Shown: positions 1-7,804 of the stretch, one piece after another | Numbering within the stretch: position 1 is the stretch's first letter | Layout of the letters: each line of letters begins with the position of its first letter | Source of the DNA: Clostridiales bacterium | GTDB taxonomy: Bacteria > Bacillota > Clostridia > Christensenellales > Aristaeellaceae | Direction of reading: 5' to 3' | NCBI GenBank assembly: GCA_015056325.1 | Contig: SVGL01000006.1 | Location: 1 to 64,000, forward strand | DNA length: 64,000 nt | Notes under the pieces: generated by a model | Database searches by the model: none | The model's input: only the letters and a program-made list of their open reading frames with translations | What the model was told of the DNA's origin: nothing | Position numbers and translations under genes: made by a program

Positions 1-97
1 CATGATCTACAAGTACAAGTCCAAGAAGAACTACCACCGCCGTCAGGGCCATCGTCAGCCCTACACCAAGGTGGAGATCACCGCGATCAACGCCTGA
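1..97 (+). CDS. rplU: 50S ribosomal protein L21, C-terminal end (cut by window start)
   Basis: The window opens inside the gene for large-subunit ribosomal protein L21; only its last 31 codons are present. The tail reading [17 protein letters not shown] followed by Y-T-K-V-E-I is the conserved L21 C-terminus that packs on 23S rRNA. The next gene starts on the last base of this stop codon (TGATG), so the two are likely translationally coupled. L21, cysteine protease, L27 is the standard Firmicutes operon order. Confidence 0.93.
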   Translation, partial: MIYKYKSKKNYHRRQGHRQPYTKVEITAINA

Positions 98-435
98 TGA
101 CCAGGTGTACGCTCTTTGTGGACAGCTTTTCCCGCATCACCGGGTTTTCCATCAAGGGACACTCCGGATATGCTGAGGAAGGCAGCGACATCGTCTGTGC
201 CGGTATTTCCGCTTTGGCAATCACAGCGGAAAATGCCCTGTGTCAGCTGGTGAAGCTCTCCCCCACCGAACGCGGCGGCGAAGACGGCTTCATCGAGGTT
301 CTTCTCCCTGAGAAGATGACCGATGCACAGATGCACGACGCGCAGCTCCTGCTATCCGCGCTCCACATCGGGCTTGAGAATATCGCACAGGCTTACCCCG
401 ACTATGTACGGCTCACCGTTCGCAAAGTCCGGTGA
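97..435 (+). CDS. prp: Ribosomal-processing cysteine protease Prp
   Basis: Prp removes the N-terminal extension of ribosomal protein L27, a step needed for ribosome function in Firmicutes. The 112-residue product has the family length and both catalytic signatures: His22 in GHSGYA and Cys34 in DIVCAGIS, the catalytic dyad known for this family. It lies between rplU (1-base overlap) and rpmA, its substrate, as in other Firmicutes. The start is set by the TGATG overlap with rplU; there is no strong ribosome-binding site of its own, which fits coupling to L21. Confidence 0.94.
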   Translation: MTRCTLFVDSFSRITGFSIKGHSGYAEEGSDIVCAGISALAITAENALCQLVKLSPTERGGEDGFIEVLLPEKMTDAQMHDAQLLLSALHIGLENIAQAYPDYVRLTVRKVR

Positions 436-472
436 GGAAACGACACCATTCTGAAATCGGAGGATAAATACC

Positions 473-769
473 ATGATGAAGATGAATCTTCAGCTGTTCG
501 CTCACAAGAAGGGCGTGGGTTCTACCCGCAACGGCCGCGACAGCGAATCCAAGCGTCTTGGCCCGAAGCGTGCTGACGGCCAGTACTCCCTGGCTGGCAA
601 CATCCTGGTGCGCCAGCGCGGCACCAAGATCCACCCCGGCATGAACGTGGGCATCGGCAAGGATGACACCCTGTTCGCTCTGGTCAACGGCATCGTGCGC
701 TTCGAGCGTCTGGGCCGCGACAAGAAGCAGGTTTCCGTCTACCCCGTGGAGACCGAGGCTGCTGAGTAA
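473..769 (+). CDS. rpmA: 50S ribosomal protein L27 with Prp-cleavable N-terminus
   Basis: L27 reaches the peptidyl-transferase centre of the 50S subunit. The 98-residue product carries [14 protein letters not shown] and the downstream GTKIHPG block typical of L27. It begins with a short extension, [10 protein letters not shown], directly before HKKG; this is the Prp recognition sequence, so cleavage after Ala10 is expected (family knowledge). A GGAGG ribosome-binding site ends 9 bases before the first ATG; the second ATG is also possible. The gene follows prp by 37 bases. A very short hairpin with a T-run at about 770-787 may weakly end the operon. Confidence 0.96.
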   Translation: MMKMNLQLFAHKKGVGSTRNGRDSESKRLGPKRADGQYSLAGNILVRQRGTKIHPGMNVGIGKDDTLFALVNGIVRFERLGRDKKQVSVYPVETEAAE

Positions 770-871
770 GTGACTTCGTCACATTTTTCCGCTAATCATG
801 AGCGAGGCTCTCGTTGAGCGCGCCCGATATTGCGTGAAATACAGCAACCACTGCTGACAAGCACACAAAGA

Positions 872-906
872 AGCCTGTCCGATGCAATCGCTCGGGCAGG
901 CTTTTT
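872..906 (+). terminator. Rho-independent terminator after the L27 region
   Basis: AGCCTGTCCGA pairs with TCGGGCAGGCT (one G-U) around a short loop and is followed by five T. It lies about 100 bases after rpmA and just before the next gene, so it probably ends the ribosomal protein operon. Confidence 0.75.
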
Positions 907-941
907 CCGTACTTCCCCATTCTTTTACAGGAGCTGATTCC

Positions 942-1637
942 ATGATCGGCACACTTATCAACGCCGGCGCAATCATTCTGGGTACCCTCGTTGGCCTGCT
1001 GCTTCGCAAGGGTATCCCGCAACGCCTTCAGGATACCATCGGCCAGGGCCAGGGCCTGTGCGTCATTCTGATCGGCCTTTCCAGCGCCATCAAGACTGCG
1101 GATATCACCTGCTGCATCATCTGCATGGTCGTTGGCAGCCTTCTGGGCGCCTGGATCGACATCGAATGCCGCCTGAACGACCTGGGTAAAGCCATTGAAC
1201 GCAAGGTTTCCCCCCATGGTGCGGAGGGCAGCGTCGCCAAGGGCTTCGTGACCGCATCGCTGGTATTTTGCGTGGGCGCGATGGCCATCGTCGGCTCCAT
1301 GGACAGCGGCCTGCGCGGGGATCACTCCACGCTGATCGCCAAGTCCATCCTGGACGGCGTGTTTGCCGTCATTTTCACCAGCAGCCTGGGCTGGGGCGTT
1401 GGCCTCAGCGCACTGGCAGTGCTGGTATACCAGGGCGCCATCGCCCTGCTGGCCATGTGGATCGAGCCCCTGCTGACCACCCAGATCATCACCGAAATGA
1501 GCGCTGTGGGCGGTTTGCTGATCATGGGCATCGGCCTGAACATGGTGTACGACAAGCACCACATCCCTGTGGGCAACATGCTCCCGGCAATTTTCTTGCC
1601 GATGGCATATATCCCGCTGATGGCGCTCTTCGCATAA
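942..1637 (+). CDS. DUF554 family membrane protein (YdfK/YqgA-like)
   Basis: A 231-residue integral membrane protein of the DUF554 family, whose biochemical role is unknown. The start MIGTLINAGAII is chosen over an upstream in-frame ATG because AGGAG lies about 9 bases before this ATG and because the family begins with this segment. The family block of a glycine-rich first helix, a short RKG-containing loop and further hydrophobic helices (about six in all) is visible; the region G-S-M-D-S-G-L near residue 105 is a typical DUF554 loop. It is a single gene, converging on the CpsB-like gene across a shared terminator. Family assignment is by recognition, not by search. Confidence 0.8.
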   Translation: MIGTLINAGAIILGTLVGLLLRKGIPQRLQDTIGQGQGLCVILIGLSSAIKTADITCCIICMVVGSLLGAWIDIECRLNDLGKAIERKVSPHGAEGSVAKGFVTASLVFCVGAMAIVGSMDSGLRGDHSTLIAKSILDGVFAVIFTSSLGWGVGLSALAVLVYQGAIALLAMWIEPLLTTQIITEMSAVGGLLIMGIGLNMVYDKHHIPVGNMLPAIFLPMAYIPLMALFA

Positions 1638-1644
1638 GCAACGG

Positions 1645-1673
1645 AAAACGCACCGGAACATCCGGTGCGTTTT
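1645..1673. terminator. Bidirectional terminator between convergent genes
   Basis: AAAACGCACCGGA and TCCGGTGCGTTTT form a perfect 13-bp stem with a 3-base loop; A-runs on one side and T-runs on the other make it work in both directions for the DUF554 gene (+) and the CpsB-like gene (-), whose stop codon is only a few bases away. Confidence 0.9.
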
Positions 1674-1679
1674 GTCATG

Positions 1680-2396
1680 TCAGATTTCCAGCAGCCGCCG
1701 CTGGAAGCCGCCGCAGAGCTCATCTGCGTATTCATTGCCGTACTTCATGGCCAGCATTTCGTGGCACTGCTTCATCCGGCAGGGACGGTAGGACAGATTG
1801 TGGGCGTCCGTCGCCACGCAATCGATGTAGCCATCCTCCAGCATGTGCCGCACCCAGCGCTCGGTGAAGAAGCCCTTCTTGCCGATGATGGTGTTGGTAT
1901 TCATCTGCATATGTACGCCGAACTCACTGCGAAGCTTCTGCACATTTTTGAGACTGCGGAGAGCCTCATAGCGCTCCACATGGGCAAACAGGACGCCATA
2001 GCCACGCATGCCAAAGCTTGCTGCCGCATCCGCCAGCTGACGGAAGCTCATATCCGGGGAGAACTCCACCAGCACGATGTCACTGCCCGCCAGCGTAGGA
2101 TAATGCCCCTCCGCCAGCAGCCGCGCAGAGGACTCGGTATAGAGCACCTCGCAGCCCGGATAGACGCGCATATCCAGCCCCCGTTCCTGAATGAAAGCAC
2201 GGGCTTCCCCCAGGTGAGCCGTATACGCCTCGATCGGGAAAGGCTCAAAACCGGGGGTAATATGGGAGGTGCACACAATGTCGGACACGCCCTCCAGCTG
2301 GGCACGGAGGAGCATCTTCTGCATGTCCTCCAGGGTCTGGGCGCCGTCATCCACCCCGTAGACCAGGTGGTGGTGAAGATCAACAAAACTGCTCAT
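1680..2396 (-). CDS. CpsB/YwqE-like PHP-domain protein-tyrosine phosphatase
   Basis: Manganese-dependent tyrosine phosphatase of the CpsB/CapC/YwqE family, which removes phosphate from the tyrosine-rich tail of the partner BY-kinase and so tunes polysaccharide export. The PHP fold metal ligands are visible: DLHHHLVYGVDDG near the N-terminus, TSHITPGF, FAHVERY in the middle and TDAHN near residue 200. Length 238 fits the family. I place the start at the ATG of MSSFVDLHHH; a GTG nine bases upstream is an alternative. It is the last gene of the LCP-CpsC-CpsD-CpsB unit, 54 bases after the kinase gene. In streptococci the phosphatase usually precedes CpsC and CpsD; here it is last. Confidence 0.9.
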   Translation of the reverse strand: MSSFVDLHHHLVYGVDDGAQTLEDMQKMLLRAQLEGVSDIVCTSHITPGFEPFPIEAYTAHLGEARAFIQERGLDMRVYPGCEVLYTESSARLLAEGHYPTLAGSDIVLVEFSPDMSFRQLADAAASFGMRGYGVLFAHVERYEALRSLKNVQKLRSEFGVHMQMNTNTIIGKKGFFTERWVRHMLEDGYIDCVATDAHNLSYRPCRMKQCHEMLAMKYGNEYADELCGGFQRRLLEI

Positions 2397-2450
2397 AGCT
2401 CTCACATGAAAGGCCGCACAGCATCTTGGCTGCGCGGCAATATGTCGTTA

Positions 2451-3176
2451 TCAGGCCTTCTCGCCGTTCTCCTTGCGGTAGTAGCCGCTGCGATAATGGC
2501 TGTAGTAGGACTTGTTGTAGTACTTCTTTGCGCTCAGGGAAGCAAAGCTCACCTTGTTGATGATGCAGCCGAGCACAGGGGTGCCGGACTGCTCCATCTG
2601 TCGCTTGCACTCACGGATCTCGCGGATACGGGTTTTGTTGTAGTCCAGCACCAGCACCGTGCCATCGCAGCTGGCGGCGATCTCCGCCGCATCGATGACC
2701 ATGCCGATGGGAGGCGTATCCACGATGACCATGTCGAACTTCTCGCTCAGGGCATCCAGCATCTGCTTGAAGAAGGGGGTGTCGACCAGGGAGACAGGAT
2801 TGGTCACATCGCGGCCGGCAGGAATGAGGCAGGCGCCGTCCAGGTTAGTCTCATAGACGGCGTCCTCCAGCTCGCACTGACCGGTGAGGTAGTGGGCCAG
2901 GCCGAAGACCTCGCCCTCGGCCTCCATCTTGTAGCGCTGCATCAGGAAGGAGCGGCGCATATCAGCATCCACCAGGATGACTTTGCGGCCGCGCTGGGCC
3001 AGGTTGGCCAGGACATGCATGGCCATCCAGCTCTTGCCTTCAGACTGCAAATTGGAAGTGAAGACGATCTTGCGCAGGTTGCGGCCGGCGAAGGCAAGGT
3101 TGGTGCAGATGGTATTGAGGGCTTCCTCGCCCGCATAATCCAAGGCCATGGACTGACGGATGGTAACCTTCTTCAT
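2451..3176 (-). CDS. CpsD-like bacterial tyrosine kinase (BY-kinase)
   Basis: Cytoplasmic autophosphorylating tyrosine kinase that works with the membrane CpsC protein to control export and length of a surface polysaccharide. Visible are a Walker A-type loop (SNLQSEGKSW, without the usual Pro-Gly), Walker A' (ILVDADMRRS), Walker B (VIVDTPPIG) and a C-terminal tyrosine cluster (KKYYNKSYYSHYRSGYY), the expected phosphorylation site and target of the CpsB phosphatase. 241 residues. The start ATG overlaps the CpsC stop codon by one base (TGATG) with GGGAGG nine bases upstream, so the two are coupled, as expected for proteins that act as a pair. Confidence 0.92.
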   Translation of the reverse strand: MKKVTIRQSMALDYAGEEALNTICTNLAFAGRNLRKIVFTSNLQSEGKSWMAMHVLANLAQRGRKVILVDADMRRSFLMQRYKMEAEGEVFGLAHYLTGQCELEDAVYETNLDGACLIPAGRDVTNPVSLVDTPFFKQMLDALSEKFDMVIVDTPPIGMVIDAAEIAASCDGTVLVLDYNKTRIREIRECKRQMEQSGTPVLGCIINKVSFASLSAKKYYNKSYYSHYRSGYYRKENGEKA

Positions 3177-3973
3177 CACCGCTTGCCTCCCTTCTGATTC
3201 TTCTTGGCTTCCTTGACAGGCTTTACGGCCTTGATGGGATCGACGCCATCCTGGATGGGCATCATGCCCAGAGTCGCCAGACCCAGACGCTTCTGCAGGA
3301 TCTCCGCATTGCGCACACGGTCATCGGACACAAACTGCACGAAAATCACCGCAACAGCAGCAGCAGCGCCCAGGAAAGTACCAATGGCCACATTCAGCTT
3401 GGTGTTGGGAGCAGAGGGCTTGGTAGGAATGCGAGCCTCCTCAAAGACATTGGGGCGGCTGGTTTCCATCTTTGCCTCGATGAAGGCAGGGGCCACCTTG
3501 GCGTATGCCATCGCGATGTCATACGCCTCCTGGGGACTCTCGCTGGTCACGGTGATCTCAATGATGCGGGTATCCTCGGGAATGGTGATGGTCAGCATCC
3601 GCTGAATCTGCCTGTAGGTATAGGGCAGATCCAGGCTGCGGATGACACTCTCATGCACATGCCAGTTGCTGAATACCTGCACATAGTCGGCTGCCAGCTG
3701 GGTGGACAGGTTGATCGCGCTCAAGTCCACCATCTTGTCCTTGCGTTCCTGCACATAGAGCTTGGAGGTAGCTTCGTAGGTGGGCATCACGAAAAACTTG
3801 GTGAACACACCGGCAATCAGCATTCCGACCAGCGCCGCTGCGATGATCCACTTGGCTTTTTCCAGCAGGCGGTACATCAGCTCAACCAGATCAATCTCCA
3901 GCTCAGCGTTTTCTTCCTCGTTCTGGTAACGCGTATCCGCCATCTGGCGGTTCAGCATCTTTTCAGAAGACAT
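3176..3973 (-). CDS. CpsC/Wzz-like polysaccharide co-polymerase (kinase activator)
   Basis: Membrane protein that sets polysaccharide chain length and activates the adjacent BY-kinase. The 265-residue product has the Wzz architecture: a cytoplasmic N-terminus with ELEIDLVELMYRLLEKAKW, a first membrane helix at about residues 42-62, an external coiled and beta region, the Pro-rich P-T-K-P-S-A-P-N stretch and a second membrane helix near residues 195-215, then a basic tail rich in lysine. AGAGG precedes the start. Located 27 bases after the LCP gene and overlapping the kinase gene, so probably one transcript. Confidence 0.9.
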   Translation of the reverse strand: MSSEKMLNRQMADTRYQNEEENAELEIDLVELMYRLLEKAKWIIAAALVGMLIAGVFTKFFVMPTYEATSKLYVQERKDKMVDLSAINLSTQLAADYVQVFSNWHVHESVIRSLDLPYTYRQIQRMLTITIPEDTRIIEITVTSESPQEAYDIAMAYAKVAPAFIEAKMETSRPNVFEEARIPTKPSAPNTKLNVAIGTFLGAAAAVAVIFVQFVSDDRVRNAEILQKRLGLATLGMMPIQDGVDPIKAVKPVKEAKKNQKGGKR

Positions 3974-4000
3974 ACGGTATCCTCTTTCCTATTTGTATAC

Positions 4001-5110
4001 TCAGTTCAAGGGGCGGTAGAGTGCATCCAGTGCCCACTGAACGCCAGCGTTCTCTTCCGCTATAAACTCCATAAATCCGCTAATACCCACCTGATGATGA
4101 CCAGGGATGGTTTCCACCGGAAGAACTTCATAATGCTGCACCCGTGCCAGCAGGGCTACGATTCCGTCCAGGGAATGGTTTGTCATCAGATAATGGGTTG
4201 GCGTATCAGTAACCGGAGTCCCCTTCTGCTCAGCAATGGTAAATCCAAAGTCGTCGTCCAGGCTGGTGCTCGTATCATAGATGATCCCCATACCATTGAG
4301 CAGCTCATTGGCAAAGCCGGGATTCTCATCCAGCTTATCCCTGAGGAGCTCGGTGGCCGCATCCATGTATACACGCTGGCGCGCCATACGGTTTTGGTTG
4401 CTCTGGTCACCGATGTAGTAACGCTGGCGGCAGTAGATATGGGCCTGTTCGCCATTGAGTTTCATGGTCGTGCCCAGCTTCATCGAGGGGTCATAATGAG
4501 AGAAGTCGTCATTGATCGGTACGGTGACGCCTCCCAGCAGATCATTCAGCCGACCGATACCGGTGATATCCATCGACAGATACATATCCACCTGCGCGCC
4601 ATCATCGTCCTTCTCAATGCCCAGGAACCGTTCCACCGCCCAGATGGCGTTGCTGTTGTTCAGCTCCTGGGTATCACCATAGGCATGGGACAGGCAAATC
4701 TGCAGCCGTCTGGTACCATAATCGGCGCCGAATTTGCTGAAGAATTTCACGTCCGTCATCGTATCGCGGTCAAACTGCAGCTGGCGGATCTGCTGCCTGT
4801 CATGATCAATAGCAAGCAGCAGCAGGAAGTCCGACTGACCGCCCTTGTTGAAGGCATCCTGTTCAAGCAGAACGCCATTGTCCATGTGATCATAGCCGAT
4901 CAGAAGCACCGTTGTCAGACTGCTGGGAGCACGCCCCTCAAACGTAACACCCGCATGCTCGCGGGTCGGCATGAATGATGCCGGGGCGTCTGCATCAGCG
5001 GACTGATCATGTAGTACATTATGGTTCACATCAGCCTCTCCAAAGAGAAGAACACCGATTACCGCAACCAGTATCAGCGCTGCAAGACTGAAGAGTAATT
5101 TGCGCAGCAT
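4001..5110 (-). CDS. LytR-CpsA-Psr (LCP) family glycopolymer ligase, first gene of cps-type module
   Basis: LCP enzymes transfer polyprenyl-linked glycopolymers to peptidoglycan on the outer face of the membrane. One N-terminal membrane helix (LLFSLAALILVAVIGVLLFG) is followed by the LCP domain: GQSDFLLLLAID, the FDRDT segment, and NRMARQRVYM, with the conserved Asp and Arg residues that bind the pyrophosphate and lipid. 369 residues from the chosen ATG, which has GGAG eight bases upstream; an ATG two codons earlier and a TTG five codons earlier are possible. A near-consensus promoter lies just upstream. It resembles CpsA of capsule loci, which also precedes CpsB/C/D. Confidence 0.9.
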   Translation of the reverse strand: MLRKLLFSLAALILVAVIGVLLFGEADVNHNVLHDQSADADAPASFMPTREHAGVTFEGRAPSSLTTVLLIGYDHMDNGVLLEQDAFNKGGQSDFLLLLAIDHDRQQIRQLQFDRDTMTDVKFFSKFGADYGTRRLQICLSHAYGDTQELNNSNAIWAVERFLGIEKDDDGAQVDMYLSMDITGIGRLNDLLGGVTVPINDDFSHYDPSMKLGTTMKLNGEQAHIYCRQRYYIGDQSNQNRMARQRVYMDAATELLRDKLDENPGFANELLNGMGIIYDTSTSLDDDFGFTIAEQKGTPVTDTPTHYLMTNHSLDGIVALLARVQHYEVLPVETIPGHHQVGISGFMEFIAEENAGVQWALDALYRPLN

Positions 5111-5150
5111 GCTCATACGCTCCAAAAATAATCATGATACACCAGCTAAT

Positions 5151-5180
5151 ATTATACATCACCCTGTGTAATGCTGTCAA
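5151..5180 (-). promoter_or_regulatory. Sigma-A promoter of the LCP-CpsC-CpsD-CpsB unit
   Basis: On the minus strand TTGACA (5180-5175) and TATAAT (5156-5151) are both perfect and spaced by 18 bases. The transcript would start near 5144, giving a leader of about 30 bases before the LCP start. Confidence 0.85.
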
Positions 5181-5256
5181 CATCAGATCCCATGAGGATA
5201 AAAATGTTACAATCCTCCCATACTGCCAGCAGAATGTGCTGACAGGAGGAGTTTGC

Positions 5257-7734
5257 ATGCAGTGGATCTGGATCACAAGTGGCCTTCTTATGCTGATGTC
5301 CGCATGGGTGATCAACCGTTTCCTGCATATCCGAAAAGCCATGCGCCACGGACATGACATGAACTATCAGCGTTTGAAATGCAGCCGGAAAGCCTTGCGG
5401 CTCATCCGCCGTGCATGCAAATGCAGTCCACCGTCGCCTGAATTGGAAGCGCTGAAAAGCTGCCGCACAGCTCTGATCGCCCATATCCGGCGTATTTATG
5501 CGCAGCTCAGCCGCATCCCGCCGCTGCCCGCTAATCAAGATGGACGTCCTCGGCTGATGGCATTGGCGCATGACATCTGCGATGCGGGACGATTTTCCCC
5601 CGATGCCCTCGTGCACGCCATTGCAGACGACACCGCTGACACACGCACCTACACCGAGGTATGGAGTCTTCCCCTATGCGTCGCAGCCGCACAGGTACAA
5701 CGGCTGAGCCATGTTTTGCGCGCCATCATTGCCGATGCAGGAGCACGCACCGCTGCGCTACGGCTTTTCCGACAGCTTCAGAGAACGAAACAGCCATCAA
5801 AGCTGCTTGCCAAATCAACGCTCTCTTCTGCCGGCTTGGCCGCCCTGTACCAGCATGTAATGCACAAGGATGACGCACAGCAAACATCGCTTCTCCGCAC
5901 ATGGCTGGAGGAGCAGGAGCTTTCACCCGATTTCCTTTTACGGCTTGCGCAGGAACATCAGCAGCAGCTGATCGGCGAATTGCACCGGGCGCTGGAATGC
6001 TTCTCCTCGCTGGAGCAATCAGACTGGATGTCCCGCTGCGAAGAGGCCGATCCGCTTCACCCCATCCTGCAGCAGGATCCATCCGACACTTATGCCAAGC
6101 TGAATCATTCTTCCCGTCACCACCTGAAGCTGCAGATCGACCGCTTCTGCCGCCGCACAGGCTGCACAGAAAGAGCAGCAGCGCAGCAGGCGCTGGCGCT
6201 TTCACTCGCAAATCAAGGCAGTACTCCCGAGGGCTGCATCAGCTGGTACTTTCAGGAGCGAGCTGGCTTGATCCATCTCCATCGTGCCTTGCGGTTACGC
6301 AAAGGCTGGCTTTGGGTTCGCTTGCACCATAGCCATGATGTACGAAGCTATGTCATTCTTCTCGTCTACGGTATTCTCACAGGCTTTGCCTTTCTGCACA
6401 CTCGGCAGCCGGTGTTCATTCTCCCCCTCTTCTCCCTTGTGGCGGGCTGCATCAGCCGTTATTTTATCCTGCGCCTTCCCCATCATGACATGCCCCAGTT
6501 GTCACTGTCCTTTCAAGATAAGGAGCTGCGTACCGCCATTTTCCTGCATGCCGTTCTGCCCGATCCTTCTTCAGGTCAGGCGGCTGTTCGGCAGCTTTAT
6601 CGGGCAGCACGTGTTTTCCCGGCAAATACGCATTTTCTTCTGCTTGGTGATTTCTCGCCAAGCATCACTGCCCGAAGCGGCACCGACCTGGATGTGCTCC
6701 AGGCAACCGTCCAAGCCATCGCCGCACTGGAAGACCCTCGCTTTATCTACCTCCATCGCAGCCGGGTATGGAATGAGACGCAGCATTGCTACAGCTCAAG
6801 CGGCGGCCGCCTCGGCGCGTTGATTGATCTTTGCAAAATGATCGCCCATGGCGAATCAGGTACATCCCTCGTCTTCAGTACACAGTCTCCTGCATCCCTG
6901 GAGCGCCAATATGCCTATGTATTCATGCTTGGCGAAAATCAGCTGCCCACGCCCGGCATCCTGGAAGCTTTGCTGTCCACCATGACGCATCCGCTCGTTA
7001 ACCGCATTCCTACATCAAAGGGCTGGCGTGGCTGCTCCGCACTTTCCCCGGAGGACATGGCGTTTCCTGATGGCATGGTGCTGATCCGCCCAACCACATT
7101 GCTGGAAGCCACCGATGGCATCGTGTCGCCCGCCGCCTATACGGGTCCATTATTTGCTGAACTGGGCGGTCATGCATGCGTGCCCGGCATCCGTATCAGC
7201 CAGCCTGCACGCCAGTCATCATGGGCTGATGTATATCAAGGCGCCCTCCATGCCTGGAGGCTGCTAGCCTGGCAGTTAAGTCATGTGCAAACGCCTTCCG
7301 GGCTGATCAGGAATCCGCTGCGGTTTCTTAGCAGATTCCGCCTGCGGGAACATCTGCGGCATACCCTCATTCCCTTGGGGCAGCTTGGATTGGTGCTTTG
7401 GTCCGTGCTGACCCGGAATATCCCACTGCTGATCATCGCGTTGCTCTCGCCCATTTTCATTTCTCCGTTCACCCATGAGCGACACTTGATCAAGGCTTTC
7501 ATCCATCTTGTCCTCCACCCCACAGCCATGATCGTGAACCTGCTGGGAGCCTTCGACGCGCTCTTTGGCATACGAAGAAAAGCACCTGACTTCGCCTCCA
7601 TTGAGATCTGGACACAGGTGCTCACGGCAACGGTTTTTGCAGCTTTGGGCTTCGCACTGCCTGGAGGATCACTGCCCGCGCTGATGCTGGCCGCCTTGTT
7701 CACATGCTTTCCGCTGGCACATCGTCAAAAATAA
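5257..7734 (+). CDS. Stand-alone NdvB/cyclic-glucan-synthase-like (GT84) membrane protein, DxD lost
   Basis: An 825-residue membrane protein that aligns by eye with the N-terminal third of cyclic beta-1,2-glucan synthases (NdvB/Cgs). The helical N-terminal domain keeps G-R-P-R...LAH (residues about 94-105), EVWSLPL, and DPSDTYAKLNHSSRHHLK matching the family DP-G-YA-MDF-TRD block. Two membrane segments follow (about 365-400), then a GT84-like region with LLLGDFSPS (Asp465) and YLHRSRVWNE (about 498-507), and C-terminal membrane helices (about 725-825). Where the family has the nucleotide-sugar-binding DADTQLP, this protein has GENQLP (residues 559-564), and the conserved RERKRGKL and SHDLLEG blocks are eroded, so activity is doubtful. 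The GH94 phosphorylase half of NdvB is absent. The start is fixed by AGGAGG seven bases before the ATG. Divergent from the LCP/Cps unit. Confidence 0.75.
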   Translation: MQWIWITSGLLMLMSAWVINRFLHIRKAMRHGHDMNYQRLKCSRKALRLIRRACKCSPPSPELEALKSCRTALIAHIRRIYAQLSRIPPLPANQDGRPRLMALAHDICDAGRFSPDALVHAIADDTADTRTYTEVWSLPLCVAAAQVQRLSHVLRAIIADAGARTAALRLFRQLQRTKQPSKLLAKSTLSSAGLAALYQHVMHKDDAQQTSLLRTWLEEQELSPDFLLRLAQEHQQQLIGELHRALECFSSLEQSDWMSRCEEADPLHPILQQDPSDTYAKLNHSSRHHLKLQIDRFCRRTGCTERAAAQQALALSLANQGSTPEGCISWYFQERAGLIHLHRALRLRKGWLWVRLHHSHDVRSYVILLVYGILTGFAFLHTRQPVFILPLFSLVAGCISRYFILRLPHHDMPQLSLSFQDKELRTAIFLHAVLPDPSSGQAAVRQLYRAARVFPANTHFLLLGDFSPSITARSGTDLDVLQATVQAIAALEDPRFIYLHRSRVWNETQHCYSSSGGRLGALIDLCKMIAHGESGTSLVFSTQSPASLERQYAYVFMLGENQLPTPGILEALLSTMTHPLVNRIPTSKGWRGCSALSPEDMAFPDGMVLIRPTTLLEATDGIVSPAAYTGPLFAELGGHACVPGIRISQPARQSSWADVYQGALHAWRLLAWQLSHVQTPSGLIRNPLRFLSRFRLREHLRHTLIPLGQLGLVLWSVLTRNIPLLIIALLSPIFISPFTHERHLIKAFIHLVLHPTAMIVNLLGAFDALFGIRRKAPDFASIEIWTQVLTATVFAALGFALPGGSLPALMLAALFTCFPLAHRQK

Positions 7735-7761
7735 AGCGGCCTTCCCTCCGGAAAGCCGCTT
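7734..7761 (+). terminator. Hairpin after the GT84-like gene
   Basis: AAGCGGC and GCCGCTT flank an inner short pairing and begin at the stop codon. There is no clear T-run, and the hairpin touches the -35 of the next promoter, so it is a weak terminator call. Confidence 0.45.
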
Positions 7762-7788
7762 GCCCAAATATCCAGTTTCCGCTATAAT
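7760..7788 (+). promoter_or_regulatory. Sigma-A promoter of the RluA-type gene
   Basis: TTGCCC, 17 bases, then a perfect TATAAT, about 17 bases before the ATG with GGGAG between them. Confidence 0.7.
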
Positions 7789-7804
7789 GGTTGCGGGAGT
7801 TGAT

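Noticed and set aside
5257..7734. The GT84-like gene as a decayed pseudogene
   Set aside because: 825 codons are intact, with a strong ribosome-binding site and membrane helices kept; loss is limited to catalytic motifs.
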